Assembly (NCBI GenBank): GCA_023300545.1
Contig: JALZVT010000068.1
Location: forward strand, 1-64,000
DNA from: Pseudomonadales bacterium
Lineage (GTDB): Bacteria; Pseudomonadota; Gammaproteobacteria; Pseudomonadales; Azotimanducaceae
Direction of reading: 5' to 3'
DNA: 64,000 nucleotides
A model generated the notes under the pieces. The model was given only the letters and a program-made list of their open reading frames with translations. It had not been told where the DNA came from and did no database searches. Shown here piece after piece: positions 17,523 to 26,297 of this stretch (the stretch's first letter is position 1; each line of letters opens with the position of its first letter). Position numbers and translations under genes: made by a program.

Positions 17523-17556
17523 TCTCCGTAGCGCTGAGGAATACCCTCAATCCAGC

Positions 17557-18024
17557 TTAGTTGCTTTTACCGATGTCAAAGCTTGTCAGCGAGATGAACT
17601 TCCAGTTTTTGCCGTCGCGAACCAGCGTTTCGACGGTGCCACCTTGCTCACGCTTGCGCTTCTTCTCGTGGTTCTCACCCACGGAAACGACGCTATAGTG
17701 AACAACGGCTGTGTCATTCTTGATGACGATTGCTAACGGGAACAGCTCGTACTGCAGCGTTTTGCTGTTCTGATCACCAAATCTCGACCACTTCTCCATG
17801 GATGCTTGCCCCCGCGGAACAGGCCAGCCTGAATTCCAAGACACAACGTCTTTGTGCACGTAGTTGCCAGGCCATTTGCCATTGCCTGTTGTTTCGTCGA
17901 CCCAGCTCTGGGCGACCAGATTCCAGACTTTGGTCTGTTCCTTGTTCCATTCAGCGGCGTTGATGGGCGTCGTTAACACGAGCCAGAGCAGCGCACAGAT
18001 GGTGCCAGTTACTTTGATATTCAT
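17557..18024 (-). CDS. Secreted NTF2/SnoaL-like protein
   Basis: The 155-residue protein has a signal peptide (about 1-23, hydrophobic core ending NAAEW). A small alpha+beta domain follows, with the pattern of the NTF2-like fold (DUF4440/SnoaL type): helix with VAQSWVDE, then strands YELFPLAIVIKNDTAVVHYSVVS and a final TLVRDGKNWKFISLTSF. Such domains are ligand-binding or weakly catalytic, so no function can be named. A ribosome-binding site (AAGGGAA) precedes the ATG. It stands alone downstream of a LytTR two-component unit. Confidence 0.7.
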   Translation of the reverse strand: MNIKVTGTICALLWLVLTTPINAAEWNKEQTKVWNLVAQSWVDETTGNGKWPGNYVHKDVVSWNSGWPVPRGQASMEKWSRFGDQNSKTLQYELFPLAIVIKNDTAVVHYSVVSVGENHEKKRKREQGGTVETLVRDGKNWKFISLTSFDIGKSN

Positions 18025-18151
18025 GGAATTCCCTTTTCACTTTGGAAGTTTTGGTTGCAGTGCATTGAACGCGTATCACTAACGCGTGACGCGACACTAA
18101 CGATTCTGGGGAATTGCTCTGTCAGTTGCCTGACACAAAGAATTAAATAAT

Positions 18152-18922
18152 TTACATTTGCGCGAAGAGGTGGCGATACGCGGCACTCGAACGAATCGTC
18201 TCGTCTCTGGATCTCAGTGTGATCGTGTAGCGACCCCGGAGGTCGCGCCGAGCGCTTTTGATCTCTTTTACCGCCACCATCATGCCGCGGTGAATGCGCC
18301 AGAAGCTTGCGGGGTCGAGCTGCTGCTCAAGCTCGGCTAATGGCGCTCGCAAGACATGCTCCGCCGTTGCGGTGAACACGCTGGTGTATTTGTGATCGGA
18401 CCGCAGATACACAACCTCGTCTGCGGCCACCATAGACACTTCTTCGCCAGCGCCGACACGCAACCACTGCAGATAGCTTGGTTGGGGCTCTGAGCCTGTG
18501 CCGATCTTGGCAAGCAGAGCACTTAGGGCTTCTGTGTCTGTGCGCTGGCCGCTCGCCAGGCGCGCCCGCAGGCGCGTAACCGTAAGGGTGAGCCGGGTGG
18601 CGTCAACGGGCTTGAGCAGATAGTCGACGGCCGCGTGGTCAAATGCCTGCACGGCGTATTGGTCAAATGCAGTGACAAACACGATCTGTGTTTGGGCCGA
18701 GAGCTCACGGGCCACATCCAAACCGGTCATGCCAGGCATTTTGATGTCGAGAAACACCACGTCGGGCACCTGCTCACCAATTTTGGCGAGGGCTTCGCGG
18801 CCGTTCTGTGCGGTATCCAGTATGTGCAGTTCAGGCCAGCAGGTTGCGAGTTGATCGCTCAAATAGGTAAGCAGTGTCGCTTCATCGTCAACCAAAATGG
18901 CGGTAGGGCGCTGACTATTCAA
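18152..18922 (-). CDS. LytTR-family response regulator
   Basis: The N-terminal receiver (1-120) has the acidic pair VDDE, phospho-acceptor Asp in VVFLDIKMPGMTG, Thr in VFVTAFD and Lys in LLKPVD. The C-terminal LytTR DNA-binding domain (about 150-256) has YLRSDHKYTSVFT and SFWRIHRGMMVAVKEI. It is the output of the kinase gene just upstream, with which it overlaps as TTGA. The start is therefore TTG at 18922, the only start near the conserved N-terminus. It is the last gene of a unit that also contains a carotenoid oxygenase. Confidence 0.92.
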   Translation of the reverse strand: MNSQRPTAILVDDEATLLTYLSDQLATCWPELHILDTAQNGREALAKIGEQVPDVVFLDIKMPGMTGLDVARELSAQTQIVFVTAFDQYAVQAFDHAAVDYLLKPVDATRLTLTVTRLRARLASGQRTDTEALSALLAKIGTGSEPQPSYLQWLRVGAGEEVSMVAADEVVYLRSDHKYTSVFTATAEHVLRAPLAELEQQLDPASFWRIHRGMMVAVKEIKSARRDLRGRYTITLRSRDETIRSSAAYRHLFAQM

Positions 18923-20034
18923 AGCGGCATGGCCTCTTTAGGCTGTGGTTCGGTGAGCTGATTAAGGGGTATCTGCAGTGTCGCGATGACGCCCTCTGGG
19001 GTGTTTGGGGACAGTTGGAGACGAGCGGATGTGCCATACATCGAGCGCAGACGCTCACGCACATTCGCAAGGCCGGCACCGTTACCCGCTGTTGCTGGGT
19101 TCTCGTTGAGCCCCAATCCGGTGTCCGCGACAGTGATGCGCAGAAGGTCGTTACTGGCGGGTATCTGATCGACAGCGACCGTTATGGTGCCGCCGCGTTC
19201 GGCGGGTTCCAGTCCGTGCGTGAGCGAATTTTCAACCAGGGGTTGCACCAGTAGTGGTGACAGCGACAGGCCAGATAGTGCCGTCGGGCAGGACACTTCG
19301 AACTGCAGACGAGAGCCCATGCGAATTTGCTGGATGCGCAGATAGGCGCGCACCAGTTCTAATTCTTGCCCCAAGGTTGTGTCTGACTCGCGGGTCCGAC
19401 CCAGCGAATTGCGCAGTAAGGTCGTGAGTTGTTGCAGCGTTTCTTCGGCTGCCGCCGGGTCTGTTCGAATGAGACCCATTGCGGTAGACAGCGTGTTAAA
19501 CAGGAAGTGGGGCTCTATCTGTGCCTGCAGTGTTTTCAGTTTTGACTCGGTGAGGCGACGTTGCGTATTTAGCTGTGCAAGCTCTGCCGTCGATAAGGCT
19601 TCGCGCATTTCATGCACGCGATACATGTTGGTGAATACAACGCTGCCCAGCACTCCGAAAAACAGGGCAAGAGCGGCCGCGCCTGGGTCGAGGCCAACGA
19701 AAGCAAAGCCGCTTTGGCTAAAGAAAATTGAGACGAGGCCAATCGCAATTATTAGCCCTAGCGCGGTCGCCAAGGCGCTGGCTGCCAGCATGCCGATGCG
19801 CTTTTCCAGCAATGGGCACAAGACAATTTGAGCGATGAAAATAGTCCAGCCGATACAGAACGCGATGCCTGCTGACAACCAGAACGGACGCGAGATTTCG
19901 AGCACCCAGAGCAAAATAGCAATAGCCAGGCAGAACACGCTGGTCCAAAAAAATGAACTTAGCAAATAAGTTACTGAATACGCTGGCCTGTTGCCGCCGT
20001 TCGAGCTTTTTGGTGTGGGCTCGCTGCTATTCAT
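18919..20034 (-). CDS. LytS/AlgZ-type sensor histidine kinase
   Basis: The N-terminal half (about 25-165) holds four or five hydrophobic helices without a large periplasmic domain. The C-terminal half is the His_kinase plus HATPase pair of the LytS/YehU class, with the phospho-His in AQIEPHFLFNTLSTAMGLI and ATP motifs LVQPLVENSLTHG and VADTGLGLNEN. The ATG overlaps the stop of the carotenoid oxygenase gene (ATGA), and its own stop overlaps the regulator's start. Oxygenase, sensor and regulator are therefore translationally coupled. The signal is unknown; a membrane-soluble ligand would suit the helix-only sensor region. Confidence 0.92.
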   Translation of the reverse strand: MNSSEPTPKSSNGGNRPAYSVTYLLSSFFWTSVFCLAIAILLWVLEISRPFWLSAGIAFCIGWTIFIAQIVLCPLLEKRIGMLAASALATALGLIIAIGLVSIFFSQSGFAFVGLDPGAAALALFFGVLGSVVFTNMYRVHEMREALSTAELAQLNTQRRLTESKLKTLQAQIEPHFLFNTLSTAMGLIRTDPAAAEETLQQLTTLLRNSLGRTRESDTTLGQELELVRAYLRIQQIRMGSRLQFEVSCPTALSGLSLSPLLVQPLVENSLTHGLEPAERGGTITVAVDQIPASNDLLRITVADTGLGLNENPATAGNGAGLANVRERLRSMYGTSARLQLSPNTPEGVIATLQIPLNQLTEPQPKEAMPL

Positions 20035-21587
20035 GCGCTGACAAATTTTCCATGCAGTCCGAGTGGTAGTGGGTAGTTTAGTGCTGCGCTGGCGATTGGG
20101 CCATCGCTCAGGTTAGCGCTTTGGTACAAATAGACTTCAGTTCGCTTGGCGACGTAGTTCAGCGCAGTGCCAAGAACATACGGCAGCTCACCGGCGGTGT
20201 TTGGCGCGCCAACTAAAAGATGTTCCTCGGGCATCAGGTGATCAGGGTAGCGATAACTGGCTTCTTTTGCGTTGTTCAGTGTCAGTAGTGATACCTGATT
20301 CAGTCCGGGATGAACGCTGTTGTTTTCACTGAGTAGCAGCAACTGATTGTGTGGTTGGCCAATGAGATGTGGGCTGACTACTGGAAATTCACAACTTCCG
20401 CCGCCGCGTAATAGCTCCTCATTAACAGTGCCCCTTCGGGTGTCGATGCGGTAGCTGTACAGGTGAGTGGGTGTCGACGGGGTGCTATCGCCGACCATAA
20501 TGTCCCGAAACGTACTGTTCAGCACAGACGGATCGTTTGCACGTGCTGCTTCGAAACGAATAATGCCCTGCTGGTCTTCCCAGGCGTTGCTGAAGTGAAA
20601 CACCCACTGGGCCGGCAGTTCCAGGCGCTGCACTTTAGAGAAATCATTTTTGTTAACGACTAGAACTTGCGTGGCACGTTCCGGATGCCATTTATGTGTA
20701 TCCAGAAAGTTGTTAACCGTATCGCGACGGTCGTAGTGCAGCGGACAGACCAGCAGCACCAGGTGTTTTTCAGTGACCACAAAGTCGTGCACCATGCTGA
20801 TAGGGTCGCACTCGACCAGTCCGGCTTTAACCATTTTCCCGGTTGCGCTCATATGCCACAGCACTAGCTTTTTCAGGTCCGAAACGTAGCCGAAATTCCA
20901 CAGCGTACCGTCTGGCTCAACCCTGGGGTGGGCCGAGAACGGCATGCCTTCCGTCTCCTCAGAAAACTGCGCTGTGCCCGTTGTAGACAGGTCGGTGGCA
21001 TTCATTTCATAGGGCGAGCCGGCCTCCCATAAGGCAAACAATGTGTTGTGGTGATGCAGAACGCTGATGTTGGCAACATTTACGCTGTCAGCACTCTTGG
21101 TGCCTTTTGCGTCTGGTGGCGTGCTGCCAAAGCCTGGGTATAGGGCTCGGCCCGCAGCCTGCTCGGCGAGGTATTTAGTGGTGCCTACCATGCGACCTTT
21201 GTGGGCAATGCGATTAGGGCCGATGTCGTAGGCTTGGAGCATTCCGTCGCCGTCAAACCAATGTTCGTAGCGATAGTCGTCTATGTCATGCCGTGCCGGC
21301 CCGTTGCGATACAGCGTACCGGTAAGGTCAGCAGGCCAGGCGCCTTGGGTTGTCAGTTGCTTCTGCTGTAGATCGGGCTTGCTGACGCTTGCATAGCCAA
21401 GCAGCTCTGGCTTTTTTGCCAGTGCTGCCGCGAAACGCAGCTGCGTAGAAATGCTATTGCTCAGTTTAGCCAGCTGTTGCTTGCTGTTTTCTAATCCAGC
21501 GTCTGCGATGGCCGCCAGCGTGGTCATTGCACTGGTTGGCATCAGTCCGGCTGTCAACAGTCCTTGGAGCGCGCTGCGTCGTTTCAT
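20031..21587 (-). CDS. Carotenoid-cleavage oxygenase (RPE65/CCO family)
   Basis: The protein belongs to the non-haem iron seven-bladed propeller family that splits carotenoids, apocarotenoids or stilbenes. Characteristic segments are GTLYRNGPARHD, YEHWFDGDGMLQAYDI, SAHPRVEPDGTLWNFGY and MVHDFVVTEKHLVL. They supply conserved histidines of the type that ligate iron, and a fourth lies in the final blade near LGLHGKFV. The N-terminus (KRRSALQGLL followed by a hydrophobic stretch) looks like a twin-arginine signal, so export is likely. The start is fixed by AAGGTGA upstream of the ATG. It is followed by a coupled LytS/LytTR pair. Confidence 0.9.
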   Translation of the reverse strand: MKRRSALQGLLTAGLMPTSAMTTLAAIADAGLENSKQQLAKLSNSISTQLRFAAALAKKPELLGYASVSKPDLQQKQLTTQGAWPADLTGTLYRNGPARHDIDDYRYEHWFDGDGMLQAYDIGPNRIAHKGRMVGTTKYLAEQAAGRALYPGFGSTPPDAKGTKSADSVNVANISVLHHHNTLFALWEAGSPYEMNATDLSTTGTAQFSEETEGMPFSAHPRVEPDGTLWNFGYVSDLKKLVLWHMSATGKMVKAGLVECDPISMVHDFVVTEKHLVLLVCPLHYDRRDTVNNFLDTHKWHPERATQVLVVNKNDFSKVQRLELPAQWVFHFSNAWEDQQGIIRFEAARANDPSVLNSTFRDIMVGDSTPSTPTHLYSYRIDTRRGTVNEELLRGGGSCEFPVVSPHLIGQPHNQLLLLSENNSVHPGLNQVSLLTLNNAKEASYRYPDHLMPEEHLLVGAPNTAGELPYVLGTALNYVAKRTEVYLYQSANLSDGPIASAALNYPLPLGLHGKFVSA

Positions 21588-21628
21588 GGAGTATCACCTT
21601 GGGTGAGAAAGGATTGACGGGTTGTGAT

Positions 21629-22075
21629 CTAGTGGTTGAGAGAGATGTCTTGCGTTACAGAAGTGTCCTCTGCGCTGATTTCGAAACGAATGTTTTGCCA
21701 CTTTGGCGGGCCAAAACGGCCAGCAGCGTTGTTACTGAAGGCCCAGGGTTCTTTGGGGATGCCGATCATGTTGGCATCGAGTTCGCCGTTGCCGTTTTCG
21801 TCGTGAAACAACTGAATGCCGTAGGTGCCAGCTGGCACATTGTGTAGCGTGAAGCTAACGCCTGCGGTGTTGGGGGTGAGAATCAACGACGCAATTGCAC
21901 TGTTGGCATCAGCGAGTTGTTGCTCGCTGCCACCTAAGCTGAGCATGAGTTGGCCGTCAGCAGTTTTGATGTCGTTGACAGAGATGGTTAGGTCCGCACC
22001 GTGAGCGGCAGCGCTAGACAGGGTGGTTACCAGTGCTGCTGCGGCCAGGTGTCGAGCGAAAGTGTAGTGAGTCAT
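21629..22075 (-). CDS. Secreted DUF2141 protein
   Basis: A signal peptide (about 1-26, ending AAAHGAD) precedes a small beta-sandwich of the DUF2141 family, recognisable by FTLHNVPAGTYGIQLFHDENGNGELD and MIGIPKEPWAFSNNA. The DENGNGELD stretch resembles a Ca-binding loop. Members are often encoded beside carotenoid or polyene-related genes; their role is unknown. The gene lies 41 bp upstream of the carotenoid oxygenase on the same strand and probably starts that operon. Confidence 0.85.
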   Translation of the reverse strand: MTHYTFARHLAAAALVTTLSSAAAHGADLTISVNDIKTADGQLMLSLGGSEQQLADANSAIASLILTPNTAGVSFTLHNVPAGTYGIQLFHDENGNGELDANMIGIPKEPWAFSNNAAGRFGPPKWQNIRFEISAEDTSVTQDISLNH

Positions 22076-22195
22076 TGTGCTGTTCCTTTGTGGGTGGGCC
22101 AGTTAGCGCCGTTTGCGTGTTAGCCACTCTAAGGGAGCGCGCGGCAGAGCGAGCGCCGTGCGACGAAATGGCAATAGACAGAACGAAACGGTAGT

Positions 22196-23707
22196 TTGGG
22201 GTCTTCTAGGCAGGCATTGGTTTCGGAGAAGATATTGGATTTTACCTTGAGCATTCTTAGCTTTTTGGCTCAGCTGTTTGTATTTCTGTTGGGGCTGGGG
22301 CTAGTGGCTGTGGTCACCATGTATATCGTCGATATACGTCAGAAAAGTAACGCGGTGCGGCGTAACTACCCGGTCATCGGTCGGTTTCGTTACCTGTTCG
22401 AGCATCTGGGGGAGTTTTTCCGGCAGTATTTCTTTGCCATGGATCGTGAGGAGATGCCGTTTAATCGTGCCGAGCGAAACTGGGCGTATCGTGCTGCAAA
22501 AGGCGAGAGCACCACTATTGGATTCGGTTCTACCCGCGATTTACGTCCGGTGGGGACAGCGCTGTTTGTTAACTGCCCATACCCAACGCTCGCAAAAGAC
22601 GCTCGCCCGACCAGCACGCTGGAGATTGGTCCTTATTGTGAGCATCCCTACACGGCACCTTCGGTGTTCAACATCTCTGCAATGAGCTACGGCGCCCTAT
22701 CCCAGAAGGCGGTGCAAGCCCTGGCCCGAGGCGCCGGCAAGGCAGGATGCTGGATCAACACTGGGGAAGGTGGCTTATCACCCTTTCACCTCGAAGGTGG
22801 GGGAGACGTGGTGTTTCAGATCGGCACCGCGAAGTTTGGTGCCCAGTCGCCAGATGGCTTGCTGGATGAGGTGAAGCTTGCCGAGACCGCCTCGCACCCC
22901 CAGGTGAAGATGATTGAGATCAAGCTCAGTCAGGGTGCGAAGCCCGGTAAAGGTGGCATGCTGCCGGGCGCGAAGGTGACCGAAGAGATTGCCCGCATCC
23001 GCATGATTCCTGTTGGGCAGGACGCGATCAGCCCCAATAGGCATCCCGAGGTTAATTCAGCGAGTGATCTGTTGGATCTGGTGTCGAGGGTTCGTGGTGC
23101 GACGGGAAAGCCCACCGGTATCAAGGCGGTGATTGGTGCTTACGGTTGGCTTGATGATCTGTGCGAAGAGATCAAACGGCGCGGGCCAGAGAGTGCGCCC
23201 GACTTCTTTACGGTGGACAGTGCTGAAGGCGGTACGGGTGCCGCGCCACAAACGTTGATGGATTTTGTGGGTTTACCGTTGCGTGAGAGCCTGCCGTTGG
23301 TCTGTGCAACTCTGCGTCGGCATGAGTTGAAAAAGCGAGTCGCGGTGATAGCTAGCGGCAAACTGATCACTCCAGGGGAGGCGGCTTGGGCGCTTTGCTC
23401 TGGCGCCGACTTTGTGGCCTCCGCGCGCGGCTTTATGTTCTCGCTCGGTTGTATTCAGGCGCTACAGTGCAACAACAACACCTGCCCAACGGGCATCACC
23501 ACCCATGACACAGATCTGCAGAAGGGGTTGGATATTGACGACAAGAGTGAGCGAGTTTATCGCTACGCGAAAACCATGCAGAAAGAGCTTGGGACTATCT
23601 CGCACAGCTGTGGTGTTCCGGAGCCGCGATTGTTGCGGCGCATGCACTGCCGGATAGTTCAGGAGAACGGCATGTCGAAGCCGCTGGATGAGCTGTATCC
23701 CGATTAA
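22196..23707 (+). CDS. Membrane-anchored FMN-binding glutamate-synthase-like protein
   Basis: A hydrophobic helix (about 15-45) precedes a domain similar to the FMN-binding part of the glutamate synthase large subunit. It has NISAMSYGALSQKAVQALARGA, GEGGLSPFH, KPTGIKAVIGAYG, DSAEGGTGAAP and a cysteine cluster CIQALQCNNNTCPTGITT that fits the 3Fe-4S site. The glutaminase and C-terminal beta-helix domains of GltB are absent. Stand-alone proteins of this type are common and have no settled function. The start shown is a TTG, and the exact start inside the first 30 residues is uncertain. It is divergent from the DUF2141 operon. Confidence 0.85.
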   Translation: MGSSRQALVSEKILDFTLSILSFLAQLFVFLLGLGLVAVVTMYIVDIRQKSNAVRRNYPVIGRFRYLFEHLGEFFRQYFFAMDREEMPFNRAERNWAYRAAKGESTTIGFGSTRDLRPVGTALFVNCPYPTLAKDARPTSTLEIGPYCEHPYTAPSVFNISAMSYGALSQKAVQALARGAGKAGCWINTGEGGLSPFHLEGGGDVVFQIGTAKFGAQSPDGLLDEVKLAETASHPQVKMIEIKLSQGAKPGKGGMLPGAKVTEEIARIRMIPVGQDAISPNRHPEVNSASDLLDLVSRVRGATGKPTGIKAVIGAYGWLDDLCEEIKRRGPESAPDFFTVDSAEGGTGAAPQTLMDFVGLPLRESLPLVCATLRRHELKKRVAVIASGKLITPGEAAWALCSGADFVASARGFMFSLGCIQALQCNNNTCPTGITTHDTDLQKGLDIDDKSERVYRYAKTMQKELGTISHSCGVPEPRLLRRMHCRIVQENGMSKPLDELYPD

Positions 23708-23720
23708 GGACCGGACAGCA

Positions 23721-23755
23721 AGAAAAAGCAGGCTGATTCGCATCAGCCTGCTGTT
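23721..23755. terminator. Bidirectional hairpin terminator
   Basis: A perfect 10 bp stem (GCAGGCTGAT / ATCAGCCTGC) with a TCGC loop sits between the convergent FMN protein and MarR genes. Read on the minus strand it is followed by TTTTTC, making a good intrinsic terminator for marR. On the plus strand it is followed by TGTTT. Confidence 0.85.
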
Positions 23756-23767
23756 TGGTATCAGGTT

Positions 23768-24265
23768 TTAGCCGATGCTGCGCTTGCGGCCTGGGGCGCG
23801 TTGATCGCCAACCACAGGACCCCAGTCAGTCATTAATGCGCGTCGCAATTGCTGCATCAAGTCTGGGCCAATGCGCTGTGCAAGCCGATTTTCAGCGTCG
23901 CGCAAAGACGACAGGGCACGCTCGATAAGCCGGGCACCTTTTTCGCTGAAAACGATTCGGTTGGCACGCTTGTCGGACGGATCCGGAATTTGCGTGACGA
24001 TGTCTTCCTTTTCAAGCTCGTTCACTTGCTGCTGTACGGCTTGGCGAGAGATGCCAAGAATTCGGGCCAGTTCGGCAGCACGAGTCACGCCATTCGAGAC
24101 GTTGATGAGAATCATCGTCTGAGTGCGTGTGCGTGTGGCCATGCCGGCGTCCGACAGTCCGTTCTGCAGGCTTTCATCCATCCAGTAATAAGCGCGCAGC
24201 AAGCCACGCATGAGATATTCCTGGGGTTCGGAGGCGGGTTGATTGTCCATATCTTCCTGGTTCAT
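23768..24265 (-). CDS. MarR-family transcriptional regulator
   Basis: The 165-residue protein has the winged-helix layout of MarR. A helix-rich dimerisation end flanks a DNA-binding core in which VTRAAELARILGISRQAVQQQVNELEKEDIV is the helix-turn-helix plus wing entry, and DPSDKRANRIVFSEKGARLIERA is the wing, including the conserved D-x-R-x-x pattern. MarR proteins usually repress genes for transport or aromatic compound handling and respond to small ligands. No target is fixed here. The start is ATG 24265, with a second possible ATG at 24250. Confidence 0.9.
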   Translation of the reverse strand: MNQEDMDNQPASEPQEYLMRGLLRAYYWMDESLQNGLSDAGMATRTRTQTMILINVSNGVTRAAELARILGISRQAVQQQVNELEKEDIVTQIPDPSDKRANRIVFSEKGARLIERALSSLRDAENRLAQRIGPDLMQQLRRALMTDWGPVVGDQRAPGRKRSIG

Positions 24266-24624
24266 CTGCCTGTTAGTGAGGTTAACACCCGTTCAGAGAC
24301 TGCCATGTTAACCCGGAGTGGGCCTAAAATGGAAAGTCATCTTGTCAATGGACCTGCATTAGGGTCGATTTGCATGTCATCTCATGGAAAATCTAGGCGG
24401 AGTTACATACACCTATGCAGGGTTGGACTGGTGCTATTGCACCATAATCGCTGTGTTCTGTCCCACAAAAGTTGACGTATAAACCGTAAATTTTGTCATG
24501 AAGCTATACGACTTTATGGGTGCGACAAGCTGGTAGGCTATCTCTCAGACCGTTCGATGACCGCTTCTCAGAGGTGTTTGAACAAAAAATACGCACAAAC
24601 TTAAATACGCACAAAGGTAGAGGG
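24266..24624. other. Intergenic region of about 360 bp
   Basis: The region lies between divergent marR and SRPBCC genes and should hold both promoters and probably the MarR operator. A TTGACG at about 24471 lacks a well-placed -10 box. The frame of the SRPBCC gene is open back to about 24520, but the extra residues do not resemble the family. I chose the ATG at 24625 because of the ribosome-binding site GGTAGAGGG just before it. No RNA gene is seen. Confidence 0.5.
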
Positions 24625-25038
24625 ATGAGGGTGGAGCAAAGACCGGAGCACGTGAGAGAGATTCTCCTTGCGACAGACCAGGCCACTATCTGGGCGGCGC
24701 TGCGCGATTCGCAGTCACTGAAGCGCTGCTTCGACGGCAACATCGAGCTTTGCGAGATGACCTCGCCTGAGTCTGGTGTGCTGCAAATGGGCAAAGAAGG
24801 TTCGACCGAGTCGACTCAATCTAAGGTCTCGGTGAAGTTGTCCGACGATAACGAAAAGACTCGCCTGACGTTTACAGTTACGGACGCTGCGGACCAAAGA
24901 ATGGCGGATGACTTTTTTGCCGCGTTTGCTCGGGATCTGTCGGAGCGTGCCAGCAGCGGCTTCCAGCCCAGTCAGCAGGGGGTTATCTGGGCAATCATGT
25001 TTGGAGTGTTAATTCTCGCCGTGGTGCTGACGCTTTAA
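24625..25038 (+). CDS. SRPBCC/CoxG-like small protein with C-terminal membrane helix
   Basis: The 137-residue protein has one domain of the START/SRPBCC superfamily. The entry VREILLATDQATIWAALRDSQSLKRCFDGNIELCEM matches the CoxG (CO-dehydrogenase subunit G-like) pattern, followed by strands ending LTFTVTDA. A final hydrophobic segment (about 118-137) would anchor it to the inner membrane. CoxG proteins assist molybdenum hydroxylases in some bacteria, but no molybdoenzyme genes are adjacent. It lies three bases before a lipoprotein phospholipase gene, so they are probably one operon. Confidence 0.65.
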   Translation: MRVEQRPEHVREILLATDQATIWAALRDSQSLKRCFDGNIELCEMTSPESGVLQMGKEGSTESTQSKVSVKLSDDNEKTRLTFTVTDAADQRMADDFFAAFARDLSERASSGFQPSQQGVIWAIMFGVLILAVVLTL

Positions 25039-25041
25039 CCA

Positions 25042-26148
25042 ATGAATAAGCAAAACAAACGCGGCATTGCATTCGTAACAGCGCTCGGGTTGACAGCGCT
25101 GGCGTTCACTTCCTTGGCCGGCTGTGTGGCAGTGAACACCGATGTGTCGAGCAACTTCCCATCGACGCGGTCGCAGGTTGTGGTCTCACCTGAGCAACTG
25201 TCGCTTAACCAGTTTCAGTTTTTTGGTTCGCACAATAGTTATAAAACGGCGCTACCAGCAGCGGTACTCGAACAACTGCGCCAAGTTAATCCCCAGGCGG
25301 CAATCAGTCTTGAGTATTGGCACGCGCCCATCGATGAGCAACTGGATAGCGGTTTGCGAGTTCTTGAGTTTGATGTGTTCTATGACCCGCAGCAGCGGTT
25401 GTTTGAGTTGGACGGTGAGTTTCCGGTTTTGCATGTGCAGAACCTCGACACCGGTAGCCATTGTCCAAATCTGCGTGCGTGTATGGATAGCGTGGTGCGT
25501 TGGGCCGAGTTTAATCCCAATCACGAGCCGATCATGATCAGTTTTAATGCCAAGACAGACGTCATTGACCGTCCTGGATTTATTCGACCAAACGCTTTTG
25601 ATCCGGTGGCGTGGCGGGCGCTTGATGCCCTTCTGCGAGAGAGTCTTGGTCAGCGAGTGATTAATCCTGCCCAGGTGTTATCACCCAGCGGTCCGATTTG
25701 GCCTTCTCTGAGTCAGGCCCGTGGCAAAATGCTGTTAGTTCTTGATGAAGGTCCTGCAAAACACATGGCCTATCTTGCGGCGGTGTCGAAGCCGGCCTTG
25801 TTTGCCAATTTGCCGAGTGATGATCCCAGAGCCGCTATTCAAATCATTAACAACCCGCTTGAGTCTGCAGCGGAGATTGCGGCAGCAGTAAAGCGAGGTT
25901 TTTTGGTTCGAACCCGGGCCGACGCAGATACTTTAGAGGCGCGCAGTGGTGACACCACTCGCCGCGACGCCGCCTTCGCCAGCGGCGCCCACTTTGTAAG
26001 CACCGATTATTATCAAGCCGCCAGCCATTTCAATTCCGCTTACCAGGTGGGCTTGCCCGGTGGTGGGGCGATTCGTTGTAACCCTAAGTTTGCAACTCGA
26101 CGTTGCAAGGCGCTAACCAAGTCGGCAAATTTGTTGCCAAGAAAGTAA
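25042..26148 (+). CDS. Ca2+-dependent phosphoinositide-specific phospholipase C-like lipoprotein
   Basis: The signal peptide ends in a lipobox (SLAGC, Cys near residue 27), so this is a membrane-anchored lipoprotein. The mature part begins with the catalytic His segment LNQFQFFGSHNSYKTA and continues with LDSGLRVLEFDVFYD and a second His in FPVLHVQNLD. NHEPIMISFNAKTD follows. This order matches the bacterial PI-PLC-C1 (Ca-dependent) TIM-barrel family. It probably cleaves a phosphodiester lipid head group outside the cytoplasmic membrane; the true substrate is unknown because bacteria of this kind are not known to make much phosphatidylinositol. Confidence 0.82.
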   Translation: MNKQNKRGIAFVTALGLTALAFTSLAGCVAVNTDVSSNFPSTRSQVVVSPEQLSLNQFQFFGSHNSYKTALPAAVLEQLRQVNPQAAISLEYWHAPIDEQLDSGLRVLEFDVFYDPQQRLFELDGEFPVLHVQNLDTGSHCPNLRACMDSVVRWAEFNPNHEPIMISFNAKTDVIDRPGFIRPNAFDPVAWRALDALLRESLGQRVINPAQVLSPSGPIWPSLSQARGKMLLVLDEGPAKHMAYLAAVSKPALFANLPSDDPRAAIQIINNPLESAAEIAAAVKRGFLVRTRADADTLEARSGDTTRRDAAFASGAHFVSTDYYQAASHFNSAYQVGLPGGGAIRCNPKFATRRCKALTKSANLLPRK

Positions 26149-26297
26149 AAATATCAGGGGCAATTGTAAAACTGCATAGATAGTCCCGTTGGTTGTCATT
26201 GTAATATAGACTGGGCTGTGTTCGACAATCTATAGTGCTTTGTACCGGCTGTTCGAACTGGGCAGCCCGCTTAGCAAACAAGGAAAGGAGTTCCTCT

